Positions 45,691-56,048 of a stretch of DNA of 64,000 nt are shown here, piece by piece. A program made the translations under genes and the position numbers. The stretch is from Mycobacterium sp. Aquia_216 (GTDB lineage Bacteria; Actinomycetota; Actinomycetes; Mycobacteriales; Mycobacteriaceae): contig NZ_CP113529.1 in the NCBI RefSeq assembly GCF_026723865.1, forward strand, positions 3,224,001-3,288,000, written 5' to 3'. Numbering within the stretch: the first letter of the stretch is position 1; each line of letters opens with the position of its first letter. A model generated the notes under the pieces. The model did not search any database and was not told the DNA's origin. It saw nothing but the letters and a program-made list of their open reading frames with translations.

Positions 45691-47202
45691 ATGACTGCGG
45701 TAGCTGATGCGCCACAGGCTGATCTCGAGGGAATCTCACAGCCGCGGGCGGTCGTAGTTGGCGTCATGGCCGGCGCGGGTGTCCAGATCGGCGTCCTGTT
45801 GGACGCCAACGCCCCCGTCTCGGTGATGACCGACCCGCTGCTGAAAGTGGTCAACAGTCGTTTGCGCGAACTCGGCGAGACTCCGCTGGAGGCGACGGGT
45901 CGCGGCAAGTGGGCGCTGTGCCTGGTTGACGGCTCACCCTTGCGGGCCACCCAATCGCTGACGGAGCAAGACGTCCTCGACGGCGACCGGTTGTGGATTC
46001 GGTTCGTCGCCGACACCGAAAAGCGCTCGCAGGTCATCGAGCACATTTCCACCGCGGTGTCGCAGAACCTGAGCAAGCGGTTCGCCGCGATCGACCCGGT
46101 GGTTGCCGTACAGGTCGGCGCCGCGATGGTGGCCTCCGGTGTCTTTCTCGCCTCGGCGTTGCTGGGCTGGTGGCGCTGGCACCACAACTCGTGGCTGACC
46201 ACCATTTACGCCGCGGTCATTGCTGCGATCGTGCTGGGCGTTTCGATGATGCTGCTGATGCGCGCTCAATCGCAGAGCGATCGGCGCATCGCCGACATCA
46301 TGCTGGTGAGCAGCCTCGCACCGCTGACGATCGCGGCGGCCGGGGCGCCACCTGGCGGTGTCGGATCCCCGCACGCGGTGTTGGGCTTCGGTGTCCTCAC
46401 CATTTCCGCGATACTGGCGCTGCGGTTCACCGGACGCCGGCTGGCGTTGTACACCGCGATCGTCACCGCCAGTTCCTTGACGACGATCGCGGCCTTGGCC
46501 CGGATGGTCGCGATGACCAGCGCGGTGACCATGCTGACGACCATCGTGCTGGTCAGCGTGATCGGATACCAATGCGCCCCCGCCATGTCCCGCCGGCTGT
46601 CCGGCATCCGGCTGCCCGTTTTCCCGTCGGCCACCAGCCGCTGGGTCTTCGAGGCCCGACCCGACCTGCCCACCACCGTGACCCGCACCGGCGGCGGCCC
46701 GCCGGTCCTGGAGGGGCCCGCTTCGGTGCGCGATGTGCTGTTGCAAGCCGAGCGTGCCCGGTCGTTCTTGTCGGGCCTGCTGGTCGGTTTCGGCGTCCTG
46801 ATGGTGGTCTCGCTGGCTGGGCTGGCGGATCCGCACACCGGGCAAAGGTGGCTGCCGCTCCTGCTGGCCGGCTTCAGCGCTGGTTTCCTGATGCTGCGCG
46901 GTCGCTCCTATGTGGATCGCTTGCAGGCGATCACCCTGGCCGGCACGTCCGTGTTGATCGTTGCGACGGTCGTGGTGCGGTATGCGCTCGAGTTGCAATC
47001 GCCGCTGTCGGTGTCCGTCTGCGTGGGGATCCTGGTGCTGCTGCCCGCGGCGGGCCTGATGTCTGCGGCGGTCGTCCCGAACAGCATCTACAGCCCGCTG
47101 TTCCGCAAGTTTGTGGAATGGATTGAATATGTCTGCCTGATGCCGATCTTCCCGCTGGCATTGTGGTTGATGAATGTTTATGCAGCAATCCGGTACCGGT
47201 AA
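45691..47202 (+). CDS. eccD5: ESX-5 membrane channel component EccD5
   Basis: 503 residues. The N-terminal 100 residues form the ubiquitin-like domain (VVVGVMAGAGVQIGVLLDANAPVSVM; DVLDGDRLWIRF). About eleven transmembrane helices follow, from WLTTIYAAVIAAIVLGVSMMLL to [17 protein letters not shown]. EccD dimers line the ESX membrane complex. A 260-bp AT-richer gap without a recognisable gene precedes it. Its 3' end overlaps mycP5 by 29 bases. Confidence 0.96.
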   Translation: MTAVADAPQADLEGISQPRAVVVGVMAGAGVQIGVLLDANAPVSVMTDPLLKVVNSRLRELGETPLEATGRGKWALCLVDGSPLRATQSLTEQDVLDGDRLWIRFVADTEKRSQVIEHISTAVSQNLSKRFAAIDPVVAVQVGAAMVASGVFLASALLGWWRWHHNSWLTTIYAAVIAAIVLGVSMMLLMRAQSQSDRRIADIMLVSSLAPLTIAAAGAPPGGVGSPHAVLGFGVLTISAILALRFTGRRLALYTAIVTASSLTTIAALARMVAMTSAVTMLTTIVLVSVIGYQCAPAMSRRLSGIRLPVFPSATSRWVFEARPDLPTTVTRTGGGPPVLEGPASVRDVLLQAERARSFLSGLLVGFGVLMVVSLAGLADPHTGQRWLPLLLAGFSAGFLMLRGRSYVDRLQAITLAGTSVLIVATVVVRYALELQSPLSVSVCVGILVLLPAAGLMSAAVVPNSIYSPLFRKFVEWIEYVCLMPIFPLALWLMNVYAAIRYR

Positions 47203-49087
47203 CGGCAAGGTGTGGCGTGATCGCGCGTCCCGTGCGGCTGTCGCCGCACTCTTGCTTACGTCGGGTGCACTAGCCGGCTTACCGCCGGCGTACGCGATAT
47301 CGCCGCCGACGATCGATCCGGCGGCGGTACCGCCGGACGGTGCGCCGGGTCCGCCGGCGCCGATGAAGCAGAACTCGTACTGCACCGAGGTTGGGGTGCT
47401 GCCCGGTACCGATTTCAAGCTGCAGCCGAAGTACATGGACATGCTGAATATGCAGGAGGCATGGCAGTTCGGCCGCGGCGCCGGGATCAAGGTTGCCGTC
47501 ATCGACACCGGGGTGAGTCCGCACCCGAGGTTTCAGCATCTGATCCCCGGTGGGGACTACATCATGGGTGGCGACGGGCTGTCCGACTGCGACGCGCACG
47601 GCACCATCGTGGCGTCGATGATCGGTGCGGCGCCGGCCAACGGCGCGGTCCCGCCACCCGCGGCGGGACCACGTAAGCCGGTGACCATTCCCACCACTGA
47701 AGCGCCGCCGAAGGCTCCGCCGCCACAGACCGTGACGCTGTCGCCGTTGCCGCAAACGGTGACGATGGTGCCCGCTCCGCCTCAAGAAAACGTGCCACCG
47801 TGGATGCCGCAGCCGCCCGCGGCGCCACCGGCCCAGCAGGCCCCAGGCGACCCCGCGGCTCCAGGCGCCCCGACAGCGCCGGCCGCCCCACCGGCACCGG
47901 CCGTCCCACCGGCGCCGGCCGCACCGGCGGCCCCTGTTGGTCCGCCGCCCGGCCCGGCCAACCCGGGAGCCGCTGACCACGGCGAGGGAACGGTGACCAT
48001 TCCCAGCTACTCGGGTGGCGGGCACACGATCCACATCGGTAATCCGCGCCCGCTGGCGCCGACGCCGACACCCGCACCGCCGCCACCGCCCGCGCCTGCG
48101 GCGCCGGACGCCTATAGCGGCATTGCCCCCGATGTCGACATCATCTCGATCCGCCAGTCCAGCGGGGCCTTCGGCCTCAAGGACGCCTATACCGGCGACG
48201 AGGACCCGCAGACCTCGGCAAAGATCAGTGGCGTCGAAACGATGGCACGCGCCATCGTGCACGCCGCCAACATGGGCGCCTCGGTGATCAACATCTCCGA
48301 CGTGACCTGCATGAGTGCGCGCAACATCATCGACCAGCGCGCGCTTGGGGCGGCAGTCCGCTACGCCGCGGTGGAAAGGAACGCGGTCATCGTGGCCGCC
48401 GCCGGCGACACCAGCAAGAGGGACTGCAAGCAGAACCCGATCTTCGACCCGTTGAAGCCCAAAGACCCGCGGGACTGGAATGCCGTCACCACCGTGGTGA
48501 CACCGTCCTGGTTCAGCGACTTCGTCCTGACCGTCGGCGCGGTGGACTCGGAAGGTCACCTGCAGACCCAAGGCAGCCAGGGGCAGGGTCCGTCGAGCGT
48601 CGCTGGACCGTGGGTGGGGATCGCCGCGCCCGGAAGCGACATCATCGGGCTCTCGCCCCGGGACGACGGCTTGATCAACGCGATTGACGGGCCGGACAAC
48701 TCGCTGCTTGTTCCGAGCGGTACCAGCTTCTCGGCCGCGATTGTGTCCGGGGTGGCGGCACTCGTCCGCGCCAAGTATCCGCAACTATCGGCATACCAGG
48801 TGATCAACCGGTTGGAGCGCACCGCGCGGGCACCGGCCCGCGGGGTCGACAACCAGCTCGGCTACGGGGTCGTCGACCCGGTGGCGGCACTGACGTGGGA
48901 TGTTCCCGACGGCCCGCTCAAGCCTCCACAGCAACTGTCGATACCGTTGAACGTGCCCAAAGCGCCCCCGCATCGCGACATGCTGCCGGTGTGGGTGGCA
49001 GCCGGGGGGTTGACCGGAGCGCTACTGATTGGCGGCGCAGTTTTTGGTATCGCGACGTTGATGAAGCGCCGCAAGCAGCAACAATAA
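47174..49087 (+). CDS. mycP5: Mycosin MycP5, subtilisin-like serine protease of ESX-5
   Basis: 637 residues from the ATG at 47174 (or 635 from 47180). A signal peptide ([15 protein letters not shown]) precedes the subtilase domain with the triad D111 (VIDTGV), H142 (CDAHGT) and S518 (PSGTSFSAA). A C-terminal helix ([20 protein letters not shown]) anchors it in the membrane, with RRKQQQ inside. Residues about 151-315 are an insert very rich in Pro and Ala, longer than usual: M. tuberculosis MycP5 is 585 residues. The protein stabilises the ESX-5 membrane complex from the periplasm. Confidence 0.95.
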   Translation: MFMQQSGTGNGKVWRDRASRAAVAALLLTSGALAGLPPAYAISPPTIDPAAVPPDGAPGPPAPMKQNSYCTEVGVLPGTDFKLQPKYMDMLNMQEAWQFGRGAGIKVAVIDTGVSPHPRFQHLIPGGDYIMGGDGLSDCDAHGTIVASMIGAAPANGAVPPPAAGPRKPVTIPTTEAPPKAPPPQTVTLSPLPQTVTMVPAPPQENVPPWMPQPPAAPPAQQAPGDPAAPGAPTAPAAPPAPAVPPAPAAPAAPVGPPPGPANPGAADHGEGTVTIPSYSGGGHTIHIGNPRPLAPTPTPAPPPPPAPAAPDAYSGIAPDVDIISIRQSSGAFGLKDAYTGDEDPQTSAKISGVETMARAIVHAANMGASVINISDVTCMSARNIIDQRALGAAVRYAAVERNAVIVAAAGDTSKRDCKQNPIFDPLKPKDPRDWNAVTTVVTPSWFSDFVLTVGAVDSEGHLQTQGSQGQGPSSVAGPWVGIAAPGSDIIGLSPRDDGLINAIDGPDNSLLVPSGTSFSAAIVSGVAALVRAKYPQLSAYQVINRLERTARAPARGVDNQLGYGVVDPVAALTWDVPDGPLKPPQQLSIPLNVPKAPPHRDMLPVWVAAGGLTGALLIGGAVFGIATLMKRRKQQQ

Positions 49088-49106
49088 GGGCGGAGCAGCT
49101 AAAGCA

Positions 49107-50306
49107 ATGAAGGCTCAGCGCAGGTTTGGGTTGTCTTTGTCGTGGGCGCGAGTCACGGTGGTGTTCTTGGTCGTCGTCGGCATCTTGCTGATCGCCAGTC
49201 ATTGCCCAGACTCGTGGCAGGGCAACTACCACATCGCGTGGTGGGTGGGGGTCGGCATCTCGGTGATCATCACGCTGCTCTCGCTGGTCACCCATCACGG
49301 CCTCACGGTGACATCCGGTCTGGCCGGATGGCTGTGGGATTGGTCGGCCGACCCGGGGACCACGCTCGCCGCGGGGTGCACGCCCGCCCTCGACTACCAG
49401 CGCCGGTTCGGACGCGACAAGGTCGGGGTGCGCGAGTACGACGGCCGTCTGGTCACCGTGATCGCGCTGGACGCCAATGACGACCCGACGGCACACCATC
49501 ATCGGCAGCGCAGTGCGCCGCCGGCCAGCGTTCTGGTGCGGTCGGTCGCGGCCGGCCTACGCCAGTTCGACGTGCACCTCGAGGGCATCGACATCGTCTC
49601 GGTGCAAATGCGCCGGGGCGGCAACGCCGCCGAGCTGTCCAAGCTCGACAAGCTGGGCCCCGAAGAGTGGGGTCTGGTCAGTGAGCAGCCCGCCTCGTAC
49701 GTGCGCCGCACCTGGCTGGTGCTACGGATGAACCCGCAGTCCAACGTCGCCGCGGTTGCGGCCCGTGACTCGCTGGCTTCCACACTCGTCGCGGCGACCG
49801 AGCGGCTGGTCCAGGATCTCGACGCACCGGGCTGTGCACCCCGTCCGCTGACCTCCGAGGAGATCACCGAGGTCGATAGCGCTGTGCTGGCGGACCTGGA
49901 GCCGACCTGGAGCCGGCCCGGATGGCGCTACCTCAAGCACTTCAACGGGTTCGCGACCAGCTTCTGGCTGACGCCGTCGGACATCACCACCGAGACGCTG
50001 GAGGAGTTGTGGCTGCCCGACGCCGAGGCGACCGTGGTGACCATCCAGCTCACCTCGGACGACGGCCGGCCCCAGGTGTCGGGCTGGGTGCGCTATCACA
50101 GCGACAGCCGGCTGCCCCGAGGAGTGTCGTCAGGACTCAATCGGCTGACCGGCCGCCAGTTGGCCGCGGTACGCGCTAGCCTGCCTGCCCCGACGACCCG
50201 CGCTTTGCTGGTCGTGCCCACCCGCGAGCTGCTCGAGGACGACGACTTGGTGCTCCAGGTCGGCCAGGATCGGGAGGGCGCGGAGCGCTTGCTTGCGGGT
50301 CAATGA
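49107..50306 (+). CDS. eccE5: ESX-5 membrane component EccE5
   Basis: 399 residues (M. tuberculosis 406). Two N-terminal transmembrane helices ([33 protein letters not shown]) are followed by a cytoplasmic domain with the [28 protein letters not shown] block. EccE forms the outer rim of the type VII membrane complex. A 19-bp gap separates it from mycP5, and its stop overlaps the eccA5 ATG by four bases. Confidence 0.95.
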   Translation: MKAQRRFGLSLSWARVTVVFLVVVGILLIASHCPDSWQGNYHIAWWVGVGISVIITLLSLVTHHGLTVTSGLAGWLWDWSADPGTTLAAGCTPALDYQRRFGRDKVGVREYDGRLVTVIALDANDDPTAHHHRQRSAPPASVLVRSVAAGLRQFDVHLEGIDIVSVQMRRGGNAAELSKLDKLGPEEWGLVSEQPASYVRRTWLVLRMNPQSNVAAVAARDSLASTLVAATERLVQDLDAPGCAPRPLTSEEITEVDSAVLADLEPTWSRPGWRYLKHFNGFATSFWLTPSDITTETLEELWLPDAEATVVTIQLTSDDGRPQVSGWVRYHSDSRLPRGVSSGLNRLTGRQLAAVRASLPAPTTRALLVVPTRELLEDDDLVLQVGQDREGAERLLAGQ

Positions 50307-52135
50307 GCCGCCCGCAATCAGCAGCGGAGGACGTCCGCAACGCAATGGTTGCCGGCCTGTTGGCGTCGGGAATCTCCGTCAACGGACTCCAACCCAGCCA
50401 CAATCCCCAAGTGGCGCTGCGGATGTTCACCACGGCCACCTCGCTCGACCCGGCCATGTGCGACGCGTGGCTGGCGCGGCTGCTGGCCGGGGACCAGAGC
50501 ATTGAAGTGCTCGCCGGAGCCTGGTCCGCGGTCGGTACCTTCGGCTGGGAGACCCGTCGGCTCGGCGTCACGGAATTGCAGTTTCATCCCGACGTCTCCG
50601 ATGGGTTGTTTCTGCGACTGGCGGTCCTCAGCGCGGAGTCGCTCGCGTGCGCGTACGCCGCGGTGCTCGGCGAGGCGAAGCGCTACGAGGAAGCCGTCAC
50701 ACTGCTTGATCGCGTCGAACCGCGCCAGCCCATCGACGAAGAGTTGATCGCCTACGTGCGGGGCATTCTGTACTTCCGCGCCGGGCGATGGCCGGACGTG
50801 CTTACCCAATTCCCCGAGGGCAAGATCTGGCGCAACCCCGAACTCAAGGCAGCCGGTGCGGCGATGGCAACCACGGCGCTGGCGTCGCTCGGTGTCTTCG
50901 AGGAGGCGGTCCGGCGCAGCCAGGACGCGATCGAGGCGGATCGGGTGCCGGGCGCGGCCAATGTCGCCCTGTACACCCAGGGCATGTGCCTGCGGCACCT
51001 CGGTCGCGAGGAGGAAGCCCTCGAGGTATTCCGCCGGGTGTACTCGCGGGATCCCAAGTTCGCTCCGGCTCGCGAAGCGCTCGACAACGCCAACTACCAG
51101 TTGGTGCTGACCGACCCGGAAACCATCGAGGCTCGTACGGACCCCTGGGATCCGGACAGCGCACCGACCCGCGAGGAGAACGAAGCCGCCCGGCACGCCG
51201 AGGAGGCTGCCAGGTACTTGGCCGAAGGCGATGCCGAACTCAACGCGATGCTCGGCATGGAGAAGGCCAAGCGGGAAATCAAACTCATCAAGTCCACGAC
51301 CAAGGTGAACCTGGCGCGCGCGAAGATGGGTCTGCCGGTGCCGGTGACCTCGCGCCACACGTTGTTGCTGGGTCCACCCGGGACCGGAAAGACCTCGGTG
51401 GCGCGCGCTTTCAGCAAGCAGCTGTGCGGATTGACGGTGCTGCGCAAGCCCGTGGTGGTGGAGACCAGCCGCACCAAATTATTGGGCCGGTACATGGCAG
51501 ACGCCGAGAAGAACACCGAGGAGATGCTCGAGGAGGCGTTGGGCGGAGCGGTCTTCTTCGACGAGATGCACACCCTGCATGAGAAGGGGTACCAACAGGG
51601 CGACCCCTACGGGAATGCGATCATCAACACCTTGCTGCTGTACATGGAGAATCACCGCGACGAACTCGTGGTCTTCGGCGCCGGGTACGCCAAGGCAATG
51701 GACAAGATGCTCGAGGTAAATCAGGGTTTACGCCGACGCTTTTCGACCGTGATCGAGTTCTTCAGCTACGCGCCCGACGAGCTCGTTGCACTGACCCGGA
51801 TGATGGGGCAGGAAAACGAAGACGTCATCACCGACGAGGCAGCCGAGGCCCTACGGCCGTCCTACACCAAGTTCTACTTCGACGAGACCTACTCCGAAGA
51901 CGGGGATCTGATTCGCGGCATCGATACGCTCGGTAATGCCGGCTTCGTGCGAAATGTGGTGGAGAAGGCCCGCGACCACCGGAGTTTTCGTCTCGACGAC
52001 GAAGACCTCGACACGGTTCTGGCCAGCGACACCACCGAATTCAGCGAGCTGCAACTGCTCCGGTTCAGGGAACTCAGCGGCGAAGATCTGCTCGAGGGTC
52101 TCAGCGCGGCAGTCGCCGAGAAGAAGTCGAGCTAA
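50303..52135 (+). CDS. eccA5: ESX-5 AAA+ ATPase EccA5
   Basis: 610 residues (M. tuberculosis 610). The N-terminal half is TPR-like helices ([37 protein letters not shown]). The C-terminal CbxX/CfqX-type AAA+ domain has Walker [10 protein letters not shown] near residue 356 and Walker B VFFDEMH near 416, with [10 protein letters not shown] as the arginine-finger region. It is a cytosolic ATPase that may release EspG5 from PE-PPE substrates. It ends the ESX-5 operon. Confidence 0.96.
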   Translation: MSRPQSAAEDVRNAMVAGLLASGISVNGLQPSHNPQVALRMFTTATSLDPAMCDAWLARLLAGDQSIEVLAGAWSAVGTFGWETRRLGVTELQFHPDVSDGLFLRLAVLSAESLACAYAAVLGEAKRYEEAVTLLDRVEPRQPIDEELIAYVRGILYFRAGRWPDVLTQFPEGKIWRNPELKAAGAAMATTALASLGVFEEAVRRSQDAIEADRVPGAANVALYTQGMCLRHLGREEEALEVFRRVYSRDPKFAPAREALDNANYQLVLTDPETIEARTDPWDPDSAPTREENEAARHAEEAARYLAEGDAELNAMLGMEKAKREIKLIKSTTKVNLARAKMGLPVPVTSRHTLLLGPPGTGKTSVARAFSKQLCGLTVLRKPVVVETSRTKLLGRYMADAEKNTEEMLEEALGGAVFFDEMHTLHEKGYQQGDPYGNAIINTLLLYMENHRDELVVFGAGYAKAMDKMLEVNQGLRRRFSTVIEFFSYAPDELVALTRMMGQENEDVITDEAAEALRPSYTKFYFDETYSEDGDLIRGIDTLGNAGFVRNVVEKARDHRSFRLDDEDLDTVLASDTTEFSELQLLRFRELSGEDLLEGLSAAVAEKKSS

Positions 52136-52272
52136 GGATCGTTTGCGAGCCGCAAGCTATCACGGACCCCGGGCCCCCGAATGGCATCCGCGTGTCCGCA
52201 TCATGAATTGTTGCGAACGCCTCGCATCTAGCTTGACTCACTCTGTTTCGAGTGCCACGATGGCGTGTGCAA

Positions 52273-52444
52273 GCACCTCGTTAGGTGAGGCTTCCATGAC
52301 GGATATAGGCCACTGACCCCAAACGTCGAAAGACGCCCAGGGTCAGGACAGCTCTTCCCGGCTTAAGGGTTGAGCCCAAGTGGCTTCTGGCTATTTGTTA
52401 GCCAGATACGCAGTGTGGTGCCGAAGCTCTGATGAGAGGGGTGC
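52273..52444 (+). ncRNA. M-box (ykoK leader) Mg2+ riboswitch
   Basis: The segment carries the M-box core in order: CTCGTTAGGTGAGGCT (52277-52292), GATATAGGCCACTG, then ACGTCGAAAGACGCC, GGGTCAGGACAG, and the closing GATGAGAGGGG. The outer stem pairs GCACC (52273-52277) with GGTGC (52440-52444). M-boxes sense Mg2+ and switch off magnesium genes when it is plentiful. In M. tuberculosis a member of this class lies upstream of PE20-PPE31...mgtC, the counterpart of the genes here. Recognition is from the consensus as I know it; a covariance search was not run. Confidence 0.9.
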
Positions 52445-52449
52445 CGGAT

Positions 52450-52465
52450 CCGGCGATTTCGCCGG
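52450..52465 (+). terminator. Candidate expression-platform hairpin after the M-box
   Basis: CCGGCG and CGCCGG pair around a four-base loop. The sequence just before also forms a self-complementary GCCGGATCCGGC (52443-52454), which overlaps both this stem and the last base pairs of the M-box outer stem, so the structures are mutually exclusive. No U-run follows. Confidence 0.45.
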
Positions 52466-52694
52466 TTGTCCCCAACCTCTTCGTGCACAATAAAAGGCAT
52501 CTCGGTGTGCCCAGGCGATGAGGAGGTGAGAACGAAATTAATCCCTATTCTCGATCGATGACTTTTCGTTCGAGCCGACTACGGCACTCTTGCCTATCGG
52601 CTTGCACCGAGCCGCCCACCTACGTTGCGCAATCGGTGTCTGTCCTAGCTAGGGTCGCGCCTCCGGCTCACCCGTATTCCTGAGGAGAACGCCG

Positions 52695-52769
52695 ATGAGT
52701 TCTATCAACGTCCAGACCGGTGCCGGTGCATATGCGGTCACCGAGGCAGTCGACGTAGCCGCCTGCTGA
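52695..52769 (+). pseudogene. Remnant of a PE gene (PE20 position), 24 codons
   Basis: An ATG with GAGGAG upstream opens a 24-codon frame reading MSSINVQTGAGAYAVTEAV and then DVAAC. The beginning and especially the end match PE proteins (compare SGSYALTEAANAAAAG), while the roughly 75 codons between are missing. The YxxxE secretion motif survives as YAVTE. It lies between the M-box and a PPE gene, where M. tuberculosis has PE20. It may be an internally deleted pseudogene still translated, or a leader peptide. Confidence 0.7.
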
Positions 52770-52785
52770 GCGCCGAGGGGGAACC

Positions 52786-53982
52786 ATGTTCGATTTTGCG
52801 GCGTTACCGCCGGAAGTCAATTCGACGAGAATATATTCGGGCCCCGGATCAGGGCCGTTGCTGGCCGCTGCCGCCGCGTGGAACGCACTGGCTGCCGAAA
52901 TGCGTTCCGCGGCAACCGATTACGAGTCGGTGATCAAGGAGCTGACCAGCGCAGGTTGGTATGGCCCGTCGTCGGTGTCGATGCTGGCCGCGGCCGCGCC
53001 CTATCTGACTTGGCTGAACACCACGGCCGGCCAAGCGGAGCAGACCGGTATGCAAGCCAACGCGGCCGCGACCGCTTTTGAGGCCGCGTTCGCGATGACG
53101 GTGCCCCCGCCGGTCGTCGCAGCCAACCGCACACTGCTGGCAAACCTGGTGGCTACCAACATTTTTGGGCAGAACACTCCGGCGATCGCGGCCACCGATG
53201 CCGAATACGCCGAAATGTGGGCCCAGGATGCCGGGGCGATGAACGGCTATGCCGTCGCGTCGAACTCGGCGGCCCGGATAACGCCGTTCACCTCGCCGCA
53301 GACGAACACCACCCCCGATGCGGTGGAGGAACAAAACCAGGCCGTCAACCAGGCCACCAATACGGCGGCCGGGAATGCGCGGTCGTTGTTGTCGAATAGC
53401 GACGTCTCCGCCCTGGACGCGGATCCTGCTGCCGCGCCCCAGGGGCCGGCGGAGGATTACTGGACCGCCTTCCTGGACGGGTCGAACAACACGGCCCTGG
53501 GAAATTTCCTGCAGAGTAGTTTCTTCTCCAACTCAGTCCTCAACGGTTCGCTTGCCGGCGGACCGTTCAACCCGCAGTCCATTATTGGAACGGCGGTAGG
53601 TGCGATGGGGACACGCGCGACGGTGCTGTCCGGCCTGGGTGACTTCGCCGCAAACGCGGAAGGAGGAGGGATGGCCGCCCTGGCATCCAACACGGTGCCC
53701 TCGGCGGGCTTGGGCGGCGCATCGGCAGGTGTGGGCAACGCGCATCTGGTGGGGTCCATGTCGGTGCCGCAGACCTGGGCCTCGGCAGCCAACATCACCC
53801 CAGGGCAAGTGGCGACGCCGGTCACCGGCCTCAGCGACATCGGGACCTCCGGGGCGCCGGCAGCCGGCGGGCCCGGCGGTGTGGCGGGTCCGCTGGGCGG
53901 CACCGGTCGCAGGCTACGCCGCGCCATCCCCAGGTACGGGTTTCGTCCAGTCGTCATGCCACGTCCACCGGCCGCCGGTTAA
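52786..53982 (+). CDS. PPE family protein (PPE-SVP), PPE31-like position
   Basis: 398 residues starting [23 protein letters not shown] turn [11 protein letters not shown] motif [11 protein letters not shown] and the end [21 protein letters not shown] precedes the ATG, 16 bases after the PE remnant. By place behind the M-box it matches PPE31, which published M. tuberculosis work links, with PE20, to Mg2+ uptake. Its own PE partner is absent in cis, so a PE from elsewhere would be needed. Confidence 0.92.
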   Translation: MFDFAALPPEVNSTRIYSGPGSGPLLAAAAAWNALAAEMRSAATDYESVIKELTSAGWYGPSSVSMLAAAAPYLTWLNTTAGQAEQTGMQANAAATAFEAAFAMTVPPPVVAANRTLLANLVATNIFGQNTPAIAATDAEYAEMWAQDAGAMNGYAVASNSAARITPFTSPQTNTTPDAVEEQNQAVNQATNTAAGNARSLLSNSDVSALDADPAAAPQGPAEDYWTAFLDGSNNTALGNFLQSSFFSNSVLNGSLAGGPFNPQSIIGTAVGAMGTRATVLSGLGDFAANAEGGGMAALASNTVPSAGLGGASAGVGNAHLVGSMSVPQTWASAANITPGQVATPVTGLSDIGTSGAPAAGGPGGVAGPLGGTGRRLRRAIPRYGFRPVVMPRPPAAG

Positions 53983-54003
53983 GAGACGTCGGGAGGAGAT
54001 GTC

Positions 54004-55188
54004 ATGCTGAATTTCGGGGCACTACCGCCGGAAGTCAACTCGGCCAAAATGTATGCGGGCGCCGGCTCGGGATCATTGCTGGCCGCCGCAGCGGCCTGGA
54101 ATGCCATCGCTGCTGAATTACGTTCGACGGCAACCAATTACGAGTCGGTAATCAAATCGCTGGTCAGCGAGGGCTGGCTAGGTCCGGCGTCGTCGAAGAT
54201 GGCCGCAGCGGTCCAGCCCTATATCGAATGGCTGGACACCACCGCGGTTCAGGCCGAGCAAGCCGGCGCGCAAGCCAACGCGGCCGCGGCCGCGTACGAG
54301 GCCGCGTTCGCCGCGACGGTGCCCCCGCCGCTGGTGGCTGCCAACCGCACTCTGCTGGCGAACCTGGTGGCGACCAACGTCATTGGTCAGAACACCGGGG
54401 CGATCGCGACCACCGAGGCGCAATACGGCGAGATGTGGGCACAGGATGCCTCCGCGATGACCAGCTACTCCGCCGCTTCGCGCGCGGCAACCGAAATGAT
54501 GACGTTCAGCCAACCGCAATCCGACACCACGACGGACGGAACGGAACAGCAAGCCGACGCGGTCAACAACGCCCAGGCCGCACCGGCCGCCGCTGCGGGG
54601 GACAGCATATTCACGCCCGGTTCGGGTGATGACACGACCGGACTCTCCGGGTTGCTGAACAGTTTCAGCAACTCAACCCCCAATCTGCTGGGGGCCTTCC
54701 TCAACAACAACAGCGTCGGTGGCCTGTCCAACGCCTTTACCACCAATGGCATTCTGAACCCGACGACATTCGTCGATTCGCAGGTGGCGCTCAACTCCCT
54801 GAGCGCGGTAGGCGCAAGCACGGATGGGCTGGAGGATCTGGCCGCCGGGCTGGGGAGTAGCGCGTCGTTGGCGTCGGCGGTGAGCGTGCCCGGCGCGGCA
54901 GCGACAGCGAGCGTGGGGCAGGCGAGCCTGGTGGGCGCCTTATCGGTTCCACCAACCTGGGCTGGTACCGGGGCGTCGGTCAGCACGGTCGCGGCGACCA
55001 CTCAGGTCGGGGCGGGTGCCTATCACAGCTTTGGCGCCGCCACTCCGATGGTGATGGAAGAGGCCGGCGCGGTGGGGATGCCCGGGGTGCCGCTGGCAGG
55101 CATTCCGGGCGCGCATGAGGACGAATTCGCTGAACCGATCTATGGGTTCCGCCCGCGCGTCATCGGACGTCCGCCCGCAGCAGGATAA
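54004..55188 (+). CDS. PPE family protein (PPE-SVP)
   Basis: 394 residues starting [20 protein letters not shown], with EGWLGPASS as the PPE turn, [11 protein letters not shown] as the SVP motif and an end [15 protein letters not shown]. It follows the previous PPE by 21 bases with a GGGAGGAG site before the ATG, so the two are co-transcribed under the M-box. The middle ([26 protein letters not shown]) is Asn/Ser-rich. Confidence 0.92.
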   Translation: MLNFGALPPEVNSAKMYAGAGSGSLLAAAAAWNAIAAELRSTATNYESVIKSLVSEGWLGPASSKMAAAVQPYIEWLDTTAVQAEQAGAQANAAAAAYEAAFAATVPPPLVAANRTLLANLVATNVIGQNTGAIATTEAQYGEMWAQDASAMTSYSAASRAATEMMTFSQPQSDTTTDGTEQQADAVNNAQAAPAAAAGDSIFTPGSGDDTTGLSGLLNSFSNSTPNLLGAFLNNNSVGGLSNAFTTNGILNPTTFVDSQVALNSLSAVGASTDGLEDLAAGLGSSASLASAVSVPGAAATASVGQASLVGALSVPPTWAGTGASVSTVAATTQVGAGAYHSFGAATPMVMEEAGAVGMPGVPLAGIPGAHEDEFAEPIYGFRPRVIGRPPAAG

Positions 55189-55194
55189 CGACGG

Positions 55195-55521
55195 ATGAAA
55201 GCCCTCCCGTTTCTCGCCGGCGTCGCCGTCTTGATCGGCCTGGCCGCACCGGCGCACGCCGACTCGGACGATGACGCCTTCCTCGCCGCGCTCACCAAGG
55301 CGGGCATCAGCTATCAGAATCCGGACAAAGCCATCAAAGCCGGCCAAAAGGTCTGCGACCTGGCCAACTCAGGGACGTCACAGCTGGACATCGTCAGAGA
55401 CATCCGAGATCTCAATCCCGCCTTTACCATGGCCAGCGCCGCCAGATTCGCCCAAGCCGCCGCCAGCGTCTACTGCCCCAACCTGCTGGCCGACAACCCC
55501 GACCCCGGCAGCGGAACCTAA
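55195..55521 (+). CDS. Small secreted DUF732 protein (Rv1810-like)
   Basis: 108 residues with a signal peptide (KALPFLAGVAVLIGLAAPAHA) and a mature DUF732 domain: DDAFLAALTKAGISY, two cysteines (KVCDLANSG, YCPNLL) that probably form a disulphide, and the FTMASAARFAQAAASVYC helix. It starts six bases after the PPE stop. Related genes occur at 59424 and 59764, so the family is present three times in this operon region. Function is unknown. Confidence 0.88.
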   Translation: MKALPFLAGVAVLIGLAAPAHADSDDDAFLAALTKAGISYQNPDKAIKAGQKVCDLANSGTSQLDIVRDIRDLNPAFTMASAARFAQAAASVYCPNLLADNPDPGSGT

Positions 55522-55699
55522 ACACGGGGGCGGAAGTTAGACAGCGGGGCCAGCCCGTACCCGGCTCTTCTCGCTAGCGCGTTAGCACCTTGCGTTTCTC
55601 CGCGCCGTCCCCGTCGCGATAGTCAACCCACCCGCGGGCACCTGTGGACGATGGGCCAGGGGCGCAGCATCTTCCGCAACGGCCGATCGCCCTAACTTG

Positions 55700-55735
55700 G
55701 CCCCCGCCCTCACAGCAAACCCTCAGAAGCCGGCA
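55700..55735 (+). pseudogene. Possible 3' end of a decayed esxM-like gene
   Basis: CCCTCACAGCAAACCCTCAG resembles the esxM end CCTCGCAGCAGGCCCTCAG. Its distance to the following esxN-like ATG (68 bases from CTCAG) is close to the 61 bases in the intact esxM-esxN pair. Alone it would be too short to claim; together with the next remnant it is plausible. Confidence 0.4.
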
Positions 55736-55789
55736 AGCCTCATAGCAGTTCCACATGTTTACGTTAGGTGAAATTTAGGGGAGCTTGAT

Positions 55790-56048
55790 ATGAACCATTG
55801 ACTTCAATTCGGCACTGTGTACGCGCCTTGTCGCGCTGAGTCGTGCGCAGACCGTCTCGCTTAGGCCGGGCAGCAGTCCGGCACCAGTGATGCGCTTGCC
55901 GCAGGGGACTTTTGGGCGGCGTTAGGGCATCGACACGCCAGGTGTTCATCGCGCAGCGAATTCGGAATTTCCGGGCAATATACCAGCCCGGCAATTGTTT
56001 CCGTTGACAATTCGAACACCGTCGCGCCGTCGATCGCCGTTGGGCTCA
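55790..56048 (+). pseudogene. Decayed esxN-like (Mtb9.9 family) gene
   Basis: Read alongside esxN (44152-44436), the sequence matches along nearly its whole length. It starts ATGA-CCATTGACTTCAATTCGGC, continues with GCGCAGACCG, then GATGCGCTTGCCGCAGGGGA followed by CTTTTGGG (the FWGG turn), CCAGGTGTTCATCGC, and ends near GCCGTTGGGCTC. In frame it stops at codon 4, and small deletions shift it repeatedly. It is the broken relic of a second ESX-5 Esx substrate inside the PPE/mgtC operon. Confidence 0.75.

Larger units (their letters stand above)
52136..52694 (+). other. Long leader region with riboswitch before the PPE/mgtC operon (559 bp)
   Basis: No protein gene is supported. The region contains an M-box riboswitch (52273-52444), a small hairpin (52450-52465) and about 230 further bases before the PE remnant. 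A 41-codon open frame at 52558-52683 has no family similarity. Confidence 0.7.

Noticed and set aside
52558..52683. 41-codon frame between the M-box and the PE remnant
   Set aside because: Starts MTFRSSRL but has no PE features and no good ribosome site.
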